Below are positions 32,261 through 41,207 of a stretch of DNA of 41,207 nucleotides, one piece after another. The DNA is from Flavobacteriales bacterium (GTDB taxonomy: Bacteria > Bacteroidota > Bacteroidia > Flavobacteriales_D > Crocinitomicaceae): positions 1-41,207 of the forward strand of contig CANGIC010000004.1 in NCBI GenBank assembly GCA_947453795.1, given 5' to 3'. The notes under the pieces were generated by a model. It ran no database searches. It was not told the DNA's origin and saw nothing but the letters and a program-made list of their open reading frames with translations. Position numbers and translations under genes: made by a program. Within the stretch, counting starts at the first letter, position 1; the number at the start of each line of letters is the position of its first letter.

Positions 32261-32284
32261 CAGCCATTCGAATTAAAAGATCAA

Positions 32285-33736
32285 ATGAAACCATCAACCC
32301 AAGAAGATAAAGTCATCGATGAAGGACGCCAAGGTGAAGCGATTCAAAGCACAGCACCAGCGCGCTCCAATGGAAAGAAACTCTATGTGGAGAGTTATGG
32401 CTGTCAGATGAATTTCTCTGACAGTGAAGTCGTTGCTTCCATCATGGCATCTCAGGGGTATGAGACAACGCGAAATGCGGATGATGCGGATGTTGTTTTA
32501 ATCAATACCTGCTCCATTCGTGAAAATGCGGAAACCCGCGTGCGAAAGCGTTTGGGGGATTTCAAGAAACGCAAAGAGAGCAATCCTGAACTTGTTGTTG
32601 GAATTTTGGGCTGCATGGCCGAGCGATTGAAAAAAAGTTTGCTTGAAGAAGAAAAACTGGTTGATCTTGTCGCTGGCCCCGATGCCTACCGTGATTTACC
32701 AAACCTTGTGGATGAAGTGGGCACGGGACAAAGGGCAGTAAATGTCTTGCTATCCAGGGACGAAACATATGCCGATATTTCTCCTGTCCGCTTGGACCAA
32801 GGTGGCGTAAGTGCTTTCGTGACGATCATGCGGGGTTGCGACAACATGTGTTCGTTTTGCGTGGTGCCTTTTACCCGAGGACGTGAGCGATCACGAGATC
32901 CCCATACCATTGTCAATGAATGCAAAGAGTTGTTCAACGCTGGCTACCGTGAAGTAACCTTGCTGGGCCAAAATGTAGACAGTTACCGTTGGAATTTAAG
33001 TTCGAAAGGTGAAATCAAAGATGCCTCTCAGGCCACGACCAATTTTGCTCAACTGATGGAAATGGTGGCTTTGGTGTCACCCGACCTGCGTGTGCGCTTT
33101 TCAACCTCCCACCCTAAAGACATGACAGACGATGTGCTTGAGGTAATGGCGAAATACGAAAACATTTGCGAATACATCCACCTACCTGTTCAATCGGGAC
33201 ATACAGACGTGCTTCAACGCATGAACCGCGGCTATTCACGTGAATGGTATTTCAGTCGGATTGAAGCCATTCGCAAGTATGTAGCCAATTGCGCTATTTC
33301 AACAGACATTATCTCAGGATTTTGCGGTGAAACGGAAGAAGAACACGAAGCAACATTAAGTTTAATGGACAAGGTGCGCTATGAATATGCGTATATGTTC
33401 AAATATTCCGAACGACCAAAAACTTTGGCGGAACGACGTTTTGACGACGATGTACCGGAGGATGTAAAAGGTCGTCGTTTGATTGAAATCATTGACAAAC
33501 AAAACAGCCATTCACTGGAAGCCAATAAAAATGACATTGGCAAAGTGTATAAAATTTTGGTAGAAGGTCCTTCGAGACGTTCTGCGGAGCAATATTGCGG
33601 AAGAAATGGCCGCAACAGCATGGTTATTTTTGACCGAAACGGAGTGGAAAAAGGTCAGTATGTTCTTGTGAAAATTACAGACTGTACTTCGGCAACCCTT
33701 CTCGGAGAATACATCGAAACCTGTCCATCGGCTTAA
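32285..33736 (+). CDS. miaB: tRNA-2-methylthio-N6-dimethylallyladenosine synthase
   Basis: Radical-SAM methylthiotransferase that adds the 2-methylthio group to i6A37 in tRNAs reading UNN codons. Counting from the ATG at 32285, the UPF0004 domain binds the auxiliary [4Fe-4S] cluster via Cys40 (ESYGCQMN), Cys76 ([12 protein letters not shown]) and Cys110 (ILGCMAERL). The radical-SAM cluster is Cys185-x3-Cys189-x2-Cys192 ([20 protein letters not shown]). A C-terminal TRAM domain (about 420-480) binds RNA. The first 30 residues are a variable lead. It is the first gene after a consensus promoter and is followed 10 nt later by the sigma-54 activator, in an operon ending at secG. Confidence 0.96.
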   Translation: MKPSTQEDKVIDEGRQGEAIQSTAPARSNGKKLYVESYGCQMNFSDSEVVASIMASQGYETTRNADDADVVLINTCSIRENAETRVRKRLGDFKKRKESNPELVVGILGCMAERLKKSLLEEEKLVDLVAGPDAYRDLPNLVDEVGTGQRAVNVLLSRDETYADISPVRLDQGGVSAFVTIMRGCDNMCSFCVVPFTRGRERSRDPHTIVNECKELFNAGYREVTLLGQNVDSYRWNLSSKGEIKDASQATTNFAQLMEMVALVSPDLRVRFSTSHPKDMTDDVLEVMAKYENICEYIHLPVQSGHTDVLQRMNRGYSREWYFSRIEAIRKYVANCAISTDIISGFCGETEEEHEATLSLMDKVRYEYAYMFKYSERPKTLAERRFDDDVPEDVKGRRLIEIIDKQNSHSLEANKNDIGKVYKILVEGPSRRSAEQYCGRNGRNSMVIFDRNGVEKGQYVLVKITDCTSATLLGEYIETCPSA

Positions 33737-33746
33737 TTTCCATCGG

Positions 33747-34991
33747 ATGAATTTACAGCAAGTAAAACAACGCTTTGGTATTATCGGGAATGCACCGCTG
33801 CTAAACCGTGCGCTGGAAGTGGCGATTCAGGTCGCACCAACAGACATCTCTGTTCTTGTAACGGGCGAAAGTGGTACTGGAAAGGAAATTATCCCTCAGG
33901 TCATCCACCATTTAAGTGCGAGAAAACACGGGGAATACATTGCGGTGAACTGCGGAGCCATACCCGAAGGAACGATTGATTCCGAATTGTTTGGACATGA
34001 AAAAGGAAGCTTTACAGGAGCTCACGGAAGTCGTCAGGGTTATTTCGAAGTGGCCAATGGCGGCACCATATTTTTAGATGAAGTCGCGGAACTTCCGATG
34101 CAAACACAAGTGCGTTTGTTGAGGGTTTTGGAAACGGGTGAATTCATTCGCGTTGGCTCCTCGAAAGTCATTAAAACCAATGTGCGCGTGGTGGCTGCCA
34201 CCAATGAAAACATGCAGCGCGCCATTGCTTCAGGAAAATTTCGTGAAGATTTGTTTTACCGTTTAAGCACTGTGCCTATTGGCCTTCCCCCACTTCGCCA
34301 GCGCAAAGAAGACATCCATTTGTTGTTTCGGAAATTTGCCAACGATTTCGCGGACAAATATAGAATGCCCGCTCTGCGACTGGATGATGACGCCGTGACC
34401 TTATTGAACAATTACAGCTGGCCTGGGAATATTCGTCAGCTAAAGAACTTGGTCGAACAAATTTCTGTAATCGAAACAGCGCGAGAAATCAATGCGTCTA
34501 CATTCATCCATTACCTGCCAGCGGAAAATGAAAAACTCCCCACCGTTTTGGGCGAATCGGGTGGCGACAATTTCTCTGAGCGTGAATTGATGTATAAGTT
34601 CCTCTTCGATATGAAGAAAGACCTGAACGATTTGAAAAAACTCGTGATCGAATTGATTGGACAAGGTGGGAATATGACCTTAAACAATGATCAAGCGGCG
34701 ATGTTGAATCGGCTATATCAAGATGTGACACCGGGTTTTGTGCAACCGCGTCTCGCTAGTCCAGCAAGCGAACCGGGCACCATCGCTTTTCATCACGACG
34801 ATGATCAAACGGAAGACATTGAAAGTCATATTGAAGTCGAGGAATCGCTTTCACTCGAAGACCGTGAAAAGGAACTCATTCAGAAGGCCTTAGAAAAACA
34901 TAGAGGTAAACGAAAATATGCTGCCGCTGAACTTGGTATTTCAGAACGGACACTTTACCGAAAAATCAAAGAATACAATTTACCCGATTAA
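33747..34991 (+). CDS. Sigma-54-interacting transcriptional regulator without receiver domain
   Basis: AAA+ bacterial enhancer-binding protein of 414 residues. The AAA+ domain starts near the N-terminus: Walker A GESGTGKE (40-47), the sigma-54 contact loop GSFTGA (87-92), Walker B GGTIFLDEV (105-113), and the sensor and R-finger region KFREDLFYRLSTVP. A middle linker of about 130 residues carries no known domain. The C-terminus is a Fis-type helix-turn-helix (GKRKYAAAELGISERTLYRKIKEY). There is no response-regulator, GAF or PAS domain, so the input is probably another protein or its own level. The stop overlaps the lptE start (TAATG). This miaB-regulator-lptE-secG order recurs in Bacteroidota. 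Confidence 0.92.
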   Translation: MNLQQVKQRFGIIGNAPLLNRALEVAIQVAPTDISVLVTGESGTGKEIIPQVIHHLSARKHGEYIAVNCGAIPEGTIDSELFGHEKGSFTGAHGSRQGYFEVANGGTIFLDEVAELPMQTQVRLLRVLETGEFIRVGSSKVIKTNVRVVAATNENMQRAIASGKFREDLFYRLSTVPIGLPPLRQRKEDIHLLFRKFANDFADKYRMPALRLDDDAVTLLNNYSWPGNIRQLKNLVEQISVIETAREINASTFIHYLPAENEKLPTVLGESGGDNFSERELMYKFLFDMKKDLNDLKKLVIELIGQGGNMTLNNDQAAMLNRLYQDVTPGFVQPRLASPASEPGTIAFHHDDDQTEDIESHIEVEESLSLEDREKELIQKALEKHRGKRKYAAAELGISERTLYRKIKEYNLPD

Positions 34992-35500
34992 TGAAGATTT
35001 TTTCCTTCATAGCGCTATTTCTTCTGTTCACTGGGTGTTATCCATCGAGCATTTCTTTTATCGATAATGGTTCGATGAATGAAGCATGGAAAACTTTCAC
35101 CGTAAAAACACTCGAAAACAGGGCGCCAAATGCCCCAACAAGTTATGCTGTAACTTTATCTGAAAAGATCAAAGATGGGGTGCAAAATAATACGCGTTTA
35201 TCCTTAAATCCCAACCTAGGCAAAGGGGAAGTCAACATTGAAGGAACGATTTCAAGTTATACCGTCATGCCTATTGCCCTGCAAGAAGGGGACAATGCCG
35301 CAAAAAACAGATTAACAGTTACTGTTAATTTTACGATATTCGTCACCAAACCTGAAGAAGAGGAAATGACTTTAACCAGCACGCGCTTTGTGGATTATGA
35401 CGCAAAAACAGATTTAGCTGCCGTTGAATCTACCTTATTGGAAGAAGTGACCACACAGGTTGTGCAAGATGTCATCAATAAATTACTGTCCAACTGGTAA
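34991..35500 (+). CDS. lptE: LptE family LPS-assembly lipoprotein
   Basis: LptE plugs the outer-membrane LptD barrel that inserts lipopolysaccharide. The 169 residues have a lipobox LFTGC (Cys16) and the family start YPSSISFIDNGSMNEAWKTFTVKTLENRAPNAP. The middle has SEKIKDGVQNNTRLSLNPNLGKGEVNIEGTISSYTVMPIAL, and the C-terminal helix VTTQVVQDVINKLLSNW matches Bacteroidota LptE. It begins on the stop codon of the sigma-54 activator and ends on the start of the next gene (both TAATG), so translation is coupled across three genes. lptD is not in the window. Confidence 0.88.
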   Translation: MKIFSFIALFLLFTGCYPSSISFIDNGSMNEAWKTFTVKTLENRAPNAPTSYAVTLSEKIKDGVQNNTRLSLNPNLGKGEVNIEGTISSYTVMPIALQEGDNAAKNRLTVTVNFTIFVTKPEEEEMTLTSTRFVDYDAKTDLAAVESTLLEEVTTQVVQDVINKLLSNW

Positions 35501-36570
35501 TGTTAAACTTGACAGACATAGCGCTACGTATTGCTCAACCTGAGAAATGTGACATCTCCGATTTTGCAGATTTGAAGTCCTTTACGGAGCAGTACCCCTA
35601 CTGTCAAGTCTTCCCCATTCTCAGTTTAAAGTCGCTTTCAAACCACAATGATCTGCGGTTTGATGTGGAATTGGCGCAGTTGGCTTACCGCATTTCAGAC
35701 CGCAGTCAACTCTATGCTTTGATTCACCAAAATGTAGCGGTGACATCCAATGAATCTCGAAGCGAAGAAACGGAGAAAACTACTGAGAGTTCTACCCCAT
35801 TGCGCATTGTTACAGCGGATGACGAGAACATTGAGAACGAAATAGCACAACCTACGGAAGAAACCACCTCTGTTTCTATTGAGGAAAGTGAAGAGGAGAA
35901 TGATGCCGAATTTATCCCATTAAACATCTCGAGTAGCGAAGAAAAGGAACTTCAAGACGTCCAACCATTGGTCGTTGATGAGAGCGAAACACCTACCGAT
36001 GTGGTTTTAGATGTGGAGTCCAAAGATGATTTGGTGAACGAAGAACCGGAGATTGACGAATTTGAGCAAAGGATGCTGGCCGAGACGATTTCATCTGCCT
36101 ACAGACTTGAGGAATTGGAGCCGGAACAGGAGAAAAGCAGCGGGGAACAGGACACCATTTTAGATGACGAAGAACAGGTAGAAGAGGAATGGGAAGATTC
36201 CACGGAACGCTCCTTCTCCGATTGGCTTCGGATTGGTAAAACTTCCTCAACGGAAGACATTGAAGAAGACAAGTCAAAACTCGATGACATCCTTGATCGC
36301 TTCATTGAAAACGAACCGAAAATTTCCAGACCTAAAGCTCCTGTTGAAGACAAACCCAAGCGCGCATTTTATTCTCCAGAGAAGAAAGCAAAAGAAAGTG
36401 TGGACATGCAGCACATGCCTGTAAGTGAAACATTGGGCAAAATCTTCGAGCTTCAAGGAAATTATCCGAAAGCAATTTTCGTTTACGAGCAATTAATCTT
36501 GGCTAATCCAGAAAAAAAGAGTTACTTTGCAGCCCGAATAGAAGAACTTAACAAAAAAATCAATTCATAA
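35500..36570 (+). CDS. Acidic protein with C-terminal TPR, Bacteroidota-specific
   Basis: The 356-residue protein has no signal peptide or membrane segment, so it is probably cytoplasmic. The N-terminal 75 residues form a compact helical part ([26 protein letters not shown]). Residues about 80-310 are very rich in Glu, Asp and Ser and are probably disordered. The C-terminal 45 residues form one TPR ([25 protein letters not shown], then [19 protein letters not shown]). Such proteins sit between lptE and secG in many Bacteroidota, with no known role. It starts on the lptE stop codon and ends 2 nt before secG. The acidic stretch could hold a partner, but none is known. Confidence 0.8.
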   Translation: MLNLTDIALRIAQPEKCDISDFADLKSFTEQYPYCQVFPILSLKSLSNHNDLRFDVELAQLAYRISDRSQLYALIHQNVAVTSNESRSEETEKTTESSTPLRIVTADDENIENEIAQPTEETTSVSIEESEEENDAEFIPLNISSSEEKELQDVQPLVVDESETPTDVVLDVESKDDLVNEEPEIDEFEQRMLAETISSAYRLEELEPEQEKSSGEQDTILDDEEQVEEEWEDSTERSFSDWLRIGKTSSTEDIEEDKSKLDDILDRFIENEPKISRPKAPVEDKPKRAFYSPEKKAKESVDMQHMPVSETLGKIFELQGNYPKAIFVYEQLILANPEKKSYFAARIEELNKKINS

Positions 36571-36572
36571 AG

Positions 36573-36872
36573 ATGGATTCATTATTCTCGATTATCATCA
36601 TGTTGGCAAGTATTTTATTGATTCTTGTCGTGTATATTCAAAACCCGAAAGGTGGAGGTTTGAGCTCCGACTTTGGCGCAGCACAACAAATTGGAGGTGT
36701 TCAAAAAACCAATGATTTCATTGACAAAGCAACTTGGTCATTGGCTGGAATCATTATGGTTTTGAGTATTGCACTTTCTATTCGCACAAAGTCACCTGAC
36801 GCTACAGCGAAAGAACCACAACAAGCCGAACAAGGACAAAACAACGGAGGTCAACCGCAGGGAAATAAATAA
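36573..36872 (+). CDS. secG: Preprotein translocase subunit SecG
   Basis: Small inner-membrane subunit of the SecYEG channel that aids protein export. The 99 residues have two membrane helices (about 4-21 and 52-70) and the conserved loop [36 protein letters not shown] between them. The C-terminal tail is polar and Gln/Asn-rich. It is the last gene of the miaB operon, 2 nt after the acidic TPR gene, and is followed by a strong terminator at 36904-36937. Confidence 0.95.
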   Translation: MDSLFSIIIMLASILLILVVYIQNPKGGGLSSDFGAAQQIGGVQKTNDFIDKATWSLAGIIMVLSIALSIRTKSPDATAKEPQQAEQGQNNGGQPQGNK

Positions 36873-36903
36873 ATCCCACCCCCTGTTTTGCGACAAAATA
36901 TTG

Positions 36904-36937
36904 TGTCAGTATGTCATACATGCTGACATTTTTTTTT
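36904..36937 (+). terminator. Rho-independent terminator of the miaB-secG operon
   Basis: An 11-bp stem (TGTCAGTATGT with ACATGCTGACA, 36904-36914 and 36918-36928) with loop CAT and nine following T. The single T-G pair is a wobble only in plus-strand RNA, so the element works for the plus strand. The rest of the 164-bp gap to groES shows no clear promoter and no CIRCE element. Confidence 0.92.
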
Positions 36938-37036
36938 ACTACCTGATTCATCGAATGAAAAAATGTCGCTTTTACCACATTGGCATAAAATTCGAAAAGG
37001 GCGGGTAGCAATTTTAACATTAAATTCAAAACATCT

Positions 37037-37312
37037 ATGTCAATTCAATTCAAACCGCTGGCAGACAGAGTTCTTGTTGAGCCTGCACCAGCAGAGCAGA
37101 AAACAGCGAGTGGAATTATTATTCCTGATACCGCAAAAGAAAAGCCACTTCATGGTACCATCGTAGCCGCTGGAGTAGGAAAAAAAGACGAGCCAATGAC
37201 TGTTAAAGTAGGAGACTCCGTGCTTTTCGGACAGTATTCTGGTACAGAAATTAAAATTGAAGGTTCGACTTACCTCATCATGCGTGAGTCTGACATTTAC
37301 GGTATTTTTTAA
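37037..37312 (+). CDS. groES: Co-chaperonin GroES
   Basis: Seven-membered lid of the GroEL chamber. The 91 residues carry [33 protein letters not shown] with the mobile loop ([10 protein letters not shown]), the GTIVAAGVG segment and the C-terminal [11 protein letters not shown]-type end ([13 protein letters not shown]). It lies 23 nt before groEL and is cotranscribed. A -7 or heat-shock operator could not be recognised in 36938-37036; the CIRCE inverted repeat is not seen. Confidence 0.97.
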   Translation: MSIQFKPLADRVLVEPAPAEQKTASGIIIPDTAKEKPLHGTIVAAGVGKKDEPMTVKVGDSVLFGQYSGTEIKIEGSTYLIMRESDIYGIF

Positions 37313-37323
37313 TCATTAATTAA

Positions 37324-38967
<1,644 letters not shown>

Positions 38968-38972
38968 TTGAA

Positions 38973-39037
38973 AATTACGAATTACGAATTACGAGTTTGG
39001 TGGCTGAGGCACTCGAAGTTACGAGTTACGAGTTAGG
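38973..39037 (+). repeat. Heptamer arrays AATTACG and AGTTACG
   Basis: AATTACG occurs three times in tandem at 38973-38993, and AGTTACG twice plus a partial third at 39017-39036, joined by unrelated sequence. The same heptamers occur in the opposite orientation at 41136-41152, beyond ahcY. Confidence 0.85.
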
Positions 39038-39060
39038 GGATAGCAATTCAAACATCTTAT

Positions 39061-39083
39061 AGAGTCCGTCACTGGCGGACTCT
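39061..39083. terminator. First hairpin downstream of groEL
   Basis: Stem AGAGTCCG with CGGACTCT (39061-39068 and 39076-39083), 7-nt loop, followed by a weak T-rich tail (TACTCGTTTCTTT). It is perfect on both strands, so it could stabilise the groEL mRNA end or act as a partial terminator. Confidence 0.5.
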
Positions 39084-39136
39084 TACTCGTTTCTTTCTTC
39101 CTGATTTATTCAGATAGCGAGAAGCGTCTATATAAA

Positions 39137-39169
39137 AAACCCTCTTCGGCAACGGAGGGGGTTTCTTTT
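39137..39169 (+). terminator. Main groES-groEL terminator with GCAA tetraloop
   Basis: A 12-bp stem (39137-39148 with 39153-39164) capped by the GNRA tetraloop GCAA at 39149-39152 and followed by CTTTT. Two T-G pairs are wobbles only in plus-strand RNA, which fixes the direction. Confidence 0.85.
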
Positions 39170-39170
39170 G

Positions 39171-39215
39171 GGACAAAAGACTTGAGGACAAAAGACTTGA
39201 GGACAAAAGACTTGA
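39171..39215 (+). repeat. 15-bp tandem repeat, three copies
   Basis: GGACAAAAGACTTGA is repeated exactly at 39171, 39186 and 39201, with a fourth partial copy diverging at about 39227. Identity between copies suggests recent expansion by slippage. Confidence 0.9.
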
Positions 39216-39407
39216 GGACAAAAGACAAAGGACATTAGACAAAGGACATTAAGACATTAAGATGTTAAGATAGCAAGACTTGTGAAATACTTCGAACGCT
39301 TTCGCTCTCATTCTCGCTCTGATTTATCGGCCGCTTCGCTGATGGAGCATAGACTGCTCACGCTCAAACACGCTCTCGTTCTCATTCTCACACTGAAAGT
39401 TTAACAC

Positions 39408-39438
39408 AAAAAAAGGACGACCCATCGAGTCGTCCTTT
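39408..39438 (-). terminator. Rho-independent terminator of ahcY
   Basis: On the minus strand, a 10-bp stem (AAAGGACGAC with GTCGTCCTTT, arms 39429-39438 and 39412-39421), 7-nt loop, runs into a T-tract (39408-39414). It starts 22 nt past the ahcY stop. Confidence 0.9.
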
Positions 39439-39459
39439 CACCTATGTTAAAATCAAATC

Positions 39460-40773
39460 TTAGTAACGGTAGTGTTCCGCTTTGTAAGGTCCAGCAACAG
39501 CTACTCCAATATAATCTGCTTGATCCTGGCGCAATGTTTCCAATTCAACACCAATCTTCGCAAGGTGCAAACGCGCTACTTTCTCATCCAAATGTTTTGG
39601 AAGCATGTACACATCATTTCCATAGCTTGCGCTGTTTGCCCACAACTCCAATTGAGCCAATGTCTGGTTCGTGAATGAGTTAGACATAACGAAAGATGGG
39701 TGACCTGTAGCACATCCCAAATTCACTAAACGTCCTTCAGCAAGGACAATGATTTCATTTCCTTTCACGTTGTAGATATCTACTTGTGGTTTAACCGTGT
39801 ACTTCGTTGATCCATAGTTAGAATTCAACCAAGCCATATCGATTTCATTGTCGAAGTGACCGATGTTACAAACGATTGCTTTGTCTTTCATGTTTTCGAA
39901 ATGACGTCCAACCACGATGTCTTTGTTTCCTGTCGTTGTAACGATAATGTCACCAAGGTGAACAACTGAATCCAATCGTTTCACTTCGAATCCATCCATT
40001 GCTGCTTGAAGCGCACAAATTGGATCAATCTCCGTAACAATCACGCGTGCTCCAGCACCTTTCAATGACGCTGCTGAACCTTTTCCAACATCACCATATC
40101 CACAAACAACAGCCACCTTACCAGCCATCATTACGTCTGTAGCACGACGAATTGAATCTACCAATGATTCTTTACAACCGTATTTGTTATCAAACTTTGA
40201 CTTCGTAACAGAGTCATTCACATTGATTGCGGGCATCACCAAAGTACCATTCTTCACACGCTCGTATAGACGGTGAACACCTGTTGTTGTCTCTTCAGAA
40301 AGACCTTTAATGTCTTTCGTCAATTCAGGGAAACGGTCGAATACCATATTTGTAAGGTCACCACCATCGTCCAAAATCATGTTCAATGCTTTTCCACCTT
40401 CGAATGCGAAAATTGTTTGTTCGATACACCAATCAAATTCCTCTTCATTCATTCCTTTCCATGCATAAACTGGAATTCCAGCAGCAGCAATCGCCGCAGC
40501 AGCATGATCTTGTGTTGAGAAGATATTACAAGAAGACCAAGAAACCTCAGCACCCAAGTCGATCAATGTTTCAATCAATACAGCCGTTTGAATGGTCATG
40601 TGCAAACATCCTGCGATGCGCGCACCAGCCAAAGGCTTTGAATTTCCGTATTCTTCTCTAAGGGCCATCAAACCTGGCATTTCTGCTTCAGCAAGTTTGA
40701 TCTCTTTACGTCCCCAATCAGCCAAGCTGATATCCTTTACTTTATAGGACAATTTTTCCATTGTATTGCTCAT
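39460..40773 (-). CDS. ahcY: Adenosylhomocysteinase (S-adenosyl-L-homocysteine hydrolase)
   Basis: NAD-dependent enzyme that splits S-adenosylhomocysteine into adenosine and homocysteine, relieving product inhibition of methyltransferases such as those encoded by trmB and miaB's SAM-using relatives. The 437 residues carry [40 protein letters not shown], the NAD-binding [44 protein letters not shown], and the C-terminal EHYRY that reaches into the neighbouring subunit. It is monocistronic, with a consensus promoter 30 nt upstream and its own terminator. Both flanks are gene-free repeat-rich DNA. No SAH riboswitch is possible in the short 5' leader of about 26 nt. Confidence 0.98.
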   Translation of the reverse strand: MSNTMEKLSYKVKDISLADWGRKEIKLAEAEMPGLMALREEYGNSKPLAGARIAGCLHMTIQTAVLIETLIDLGAEVSWSSCNIFSTQDHAAAAIAAAGIPVYAWKGMNEEEFDWCIEQTIFAFEGGKALNMILDDGGDLTNMVFDRFPELTKDIKGLSEETTTGVHRLYERVKNGTLVMPAINVNDSVTKSKFDNKYGCKESLVDSIRRATDVMMAGKVAVVCGYGDVGKGSAASLKGAGARVIVTEIDPICALQAAMDGFEVKRLDSVVHLGDIIVTTTGNKDIVVGRHFENMKDKAIVCNIGHFDNEIDMAWLNSNYGSTKYTVKPQVDIYNVKGNEIIVLAEGRLVNLGCATGHPSFVMSNSFTNQTLAQLELWANSASYGNDVYMLPKHLDEKVARLHLAKIGVELETLRQDQADYIGVAVAGPYKAEHYRY

Positions 40774-40803
40774 AATTTAGATTGATTCGTATTTAACAGC
40801 GTG

Positions 40804-40834
40804 CAAAAGTACGAAACTCCTGCTTAAAGACAAA
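40804..40834 (-). promoter_or_regulatory. Promoter of ahcY (TTTG-N19-TACTTTTG)
   Basis: -7 TACTTTTG at 40804-40811, 19-nt spacer, -33 TTTG at 40831-40834, an exact match to the Bacteroidota promoter. The -33 TTTG belongs to the first GACAAAAGAC word of the adjacent repeat region. The predicted leader is about 26 nt. Confidence 0.85.
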
Positions 40835-40873
40835 AGACAAAAAGACAAAAGACCGCTGCACTTGAAGACAAGA

Positions 40874-41056
40874 GACGAAAGACATCAAGATGTTAAGATT
40901 TCAAGATGTTAAGACAAAGGACTCTTTGACAAAAGACGAAAGACATCAAGATGTTAAGATTTCAAGATATTAAGACAAAGGACTCTTTGACAAAAGACGA
41001 AAGACATCAAGATGTTAAGATTTCAAGATATTAAGACAAAGGACTCTTTGACAAAA
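40874..41056 (+). repeat. 61-bp tandem repeat, three copies
   Basis: Copies start at 40874, 40935 and 40996, each beginning GACGAAAGACATC and ending GACTCTTTGACAAAA; a fourth degrades after a few bases at 41057. Copies 2 and 3 share GATATTAAG where copy 1 has GATGTTAAG. Each unit holds two related sub-words (CAAGATGTTAAG and CAAGATATTAAG). There are no unique spacers, so it is not a CRISPR array. Confidence 0.95.
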
Positions 41057-41080
41057 GACAATAGACTTACTCAATCTTCG

Positions 41081-41128
41081 AATTGCCGAAGGCATCAAAT
41101 TTCAAATTGCCGCAGGCATCAAATCCTT
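41081..41128 (+). repeat. Two 24-bp hairpin units (TGCC-GNA-GGCA)
   Basis: Two adjacent 24-bp copies start AATTGCCG at 41081 and 41105. Each contains a small hairpin, stem TGCC with GGCA and loop GAA in copy 1 and GCA in copy 2. The stem is conserved and only the loop differs. Confidence 0.8.
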
Positions 41129-41135
41129 AATTTTC

Positions 41136-41207
41136 ATTCGTAACTCGTAATTAAGCCCGACGAAGGACCGCTATCGCTCAAAGACAAAGGACCGCTGCGC
41201 TTAAAGA
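41136..41207 (+). repeat. Inverted heptamers and a 24-bp degenerate repeat
   Basis: At 41136-41152 the heptamers of the groEL side occur inverted (CGTAACT, CGTAATT). From about 41163 the unit AAGGACCGCT, two variable bases, CGCT, AAAGACA recurs with a 24-bp period (GGACCGCT at 41165 and 41189); a variant lies near 40850. The array runs to the window edge. Confidence 0.75.

Larger units (their letters stand above)
38968..39459. other. Gene-free, repeat-built stretch between groEL and ahcY
   Basis: About 490 bp with no supportable gene. From left to right: heptamer arrays (38973-39037), a hairpin (39061-39083), the groEL terminator (39137-39169), 15-bp tandem repeats (39171-39215), words such as AAAGGACATT, AAGACATTAAG and GATGTTAAGA (39216-39275), a CGCTCTC/ATTCTC-rich part (39300-39395) with a GAGCA-N5-TGCTC hairpin, and the ahcY terminator (39408-39438). 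The same word types recur upstream of ahcY. Confidence 0.8.
40774..41207. other. Gene-free, repeat-built stretch upstream of ahcY
   Basis: 434 bp to the window edge with no supportable gene. It holds the ahcY promoter (40804-40834), GACAAAAGAC-type words (40826-40873), a 61-bp tandem repeat (40874-41056), paired 24-bp hairpin units (41081-41128), inverted heptamers (41136-41152), and a degenerate 24-bp unit AAGGACCGCT-N2-CGCT (from 41163). It probably continues past the window. Confidence 0.8.

Noticed and set aside
32231-32284. Upstream TTG start for miaB
   Set aside because: It lies in the -33 box of an exact promoter and would not be transcribed.
36873-37036. CIRCE operator upstream of groES
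   Set aside because: The only inverted repeat there (36904-36928) has a 3-nt loop and nine trailing T, so it is a terminator, and its sequence does not match CIRCE.
40774-40803. SAH riboswitch upstream of ahcY
   Set aside because: The predicted leader is only about 26 nt, too short for any known SAH-binding RNA.
40874-41056. CRISPR-like array
   Set aside because: The 61-bp units follow each other without unique spacers and are not palindromic; no cas genes are near.

Overview
The window looks like the chromosome of a gliding or T9SS-bearing member of the Bacteroidota, most likely the order Flavobacteriales. This rests on the complete set gldB, gldC, gldD, gldE, gldK-L-M-N and porP/sprF; on a T9SS C-terminal sorting domain; on promoters of the Bacteroidota type (TTTG, about 19 nt, TAnnTTTG); and on the near absence of Shine-Dalgarno sequences. 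Genus is not resolved. No rRNA, tRNA, CRISPR array or insertion sequence was found, and most of the window is ordinary core genome.

Layout. (1) 1-3.9 kb: the end of a secreted choice-of-anchor-B protein, then on the minus strand HU, a 29-residue basic ribosome-associated protein, RNase G and RecX. (2) 3.9-7.9 kb, plus strand: mutY, ssb, gldE, gldD, folK. (3) 8-9.7 kb: an OmpA/TPR lipoprotein with its own terminator. (4) 9.8-11.4 kb, minus: a MurG-like glycosyltransferase and a DUF5715 protein with M15-peptidase-like ligands. (5) 11.5-13.5 kb: clpP and clpX. (6) 13.5-16.4 kb, minus: gldB-gldC-DUF2797-trmB. (7) 16.4-18.1 kb: a PorT-like barrel and nadE. (8) 18.1-18.9 kb: an AT-rich islet with a zeta-toxin-like kinase and an overlapping 51-codon partner, the only clearly accessory genes. 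(9) 18.9-21.9 kb: ferredoxin, two small lipoproteins and an ABC-F ATPase. (10) 22-28.3 kb, minus: porP/sprF-gldK-gldL-gldM-gldN, the T9SS core and motor. (11) 28.4-32 kb, minus: a degenerate arginase-fold protein and topA. (12) 32.2-36.9 kb, plus: miaB, a sigma-54 activator, lptE, an acidic TPR protein and secG. (13) 37-39 kb: groES-groEL. (14) 39.4-40.8 kb, minus: ahcY, flanked on both sides by gene-free DNA built from short repeated words.

How the genes work together: GldL and GldM form the proton-driven motor, GldK and GldN the periplasmic ring, and PorP/SprF an outer-membrane partner. GldB, GldD and GldE are accessory factors needed for gliding and secretion, with GldC a helper. LptE and SecG serve envelope biogenesis. 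The protein at the left edge is the kind of cargo this secretion system exports.

No wholly new multi-gene system is evident. The items most worth a second look are the arginase-fold protein lacking half of its metal ligands beside the T9SS operon, the unrecorded short partner of the zeta-like kinase, and the modular intergenic repeats around ahcY, one of whose words supplies the -33 box of the ahcY promoter.
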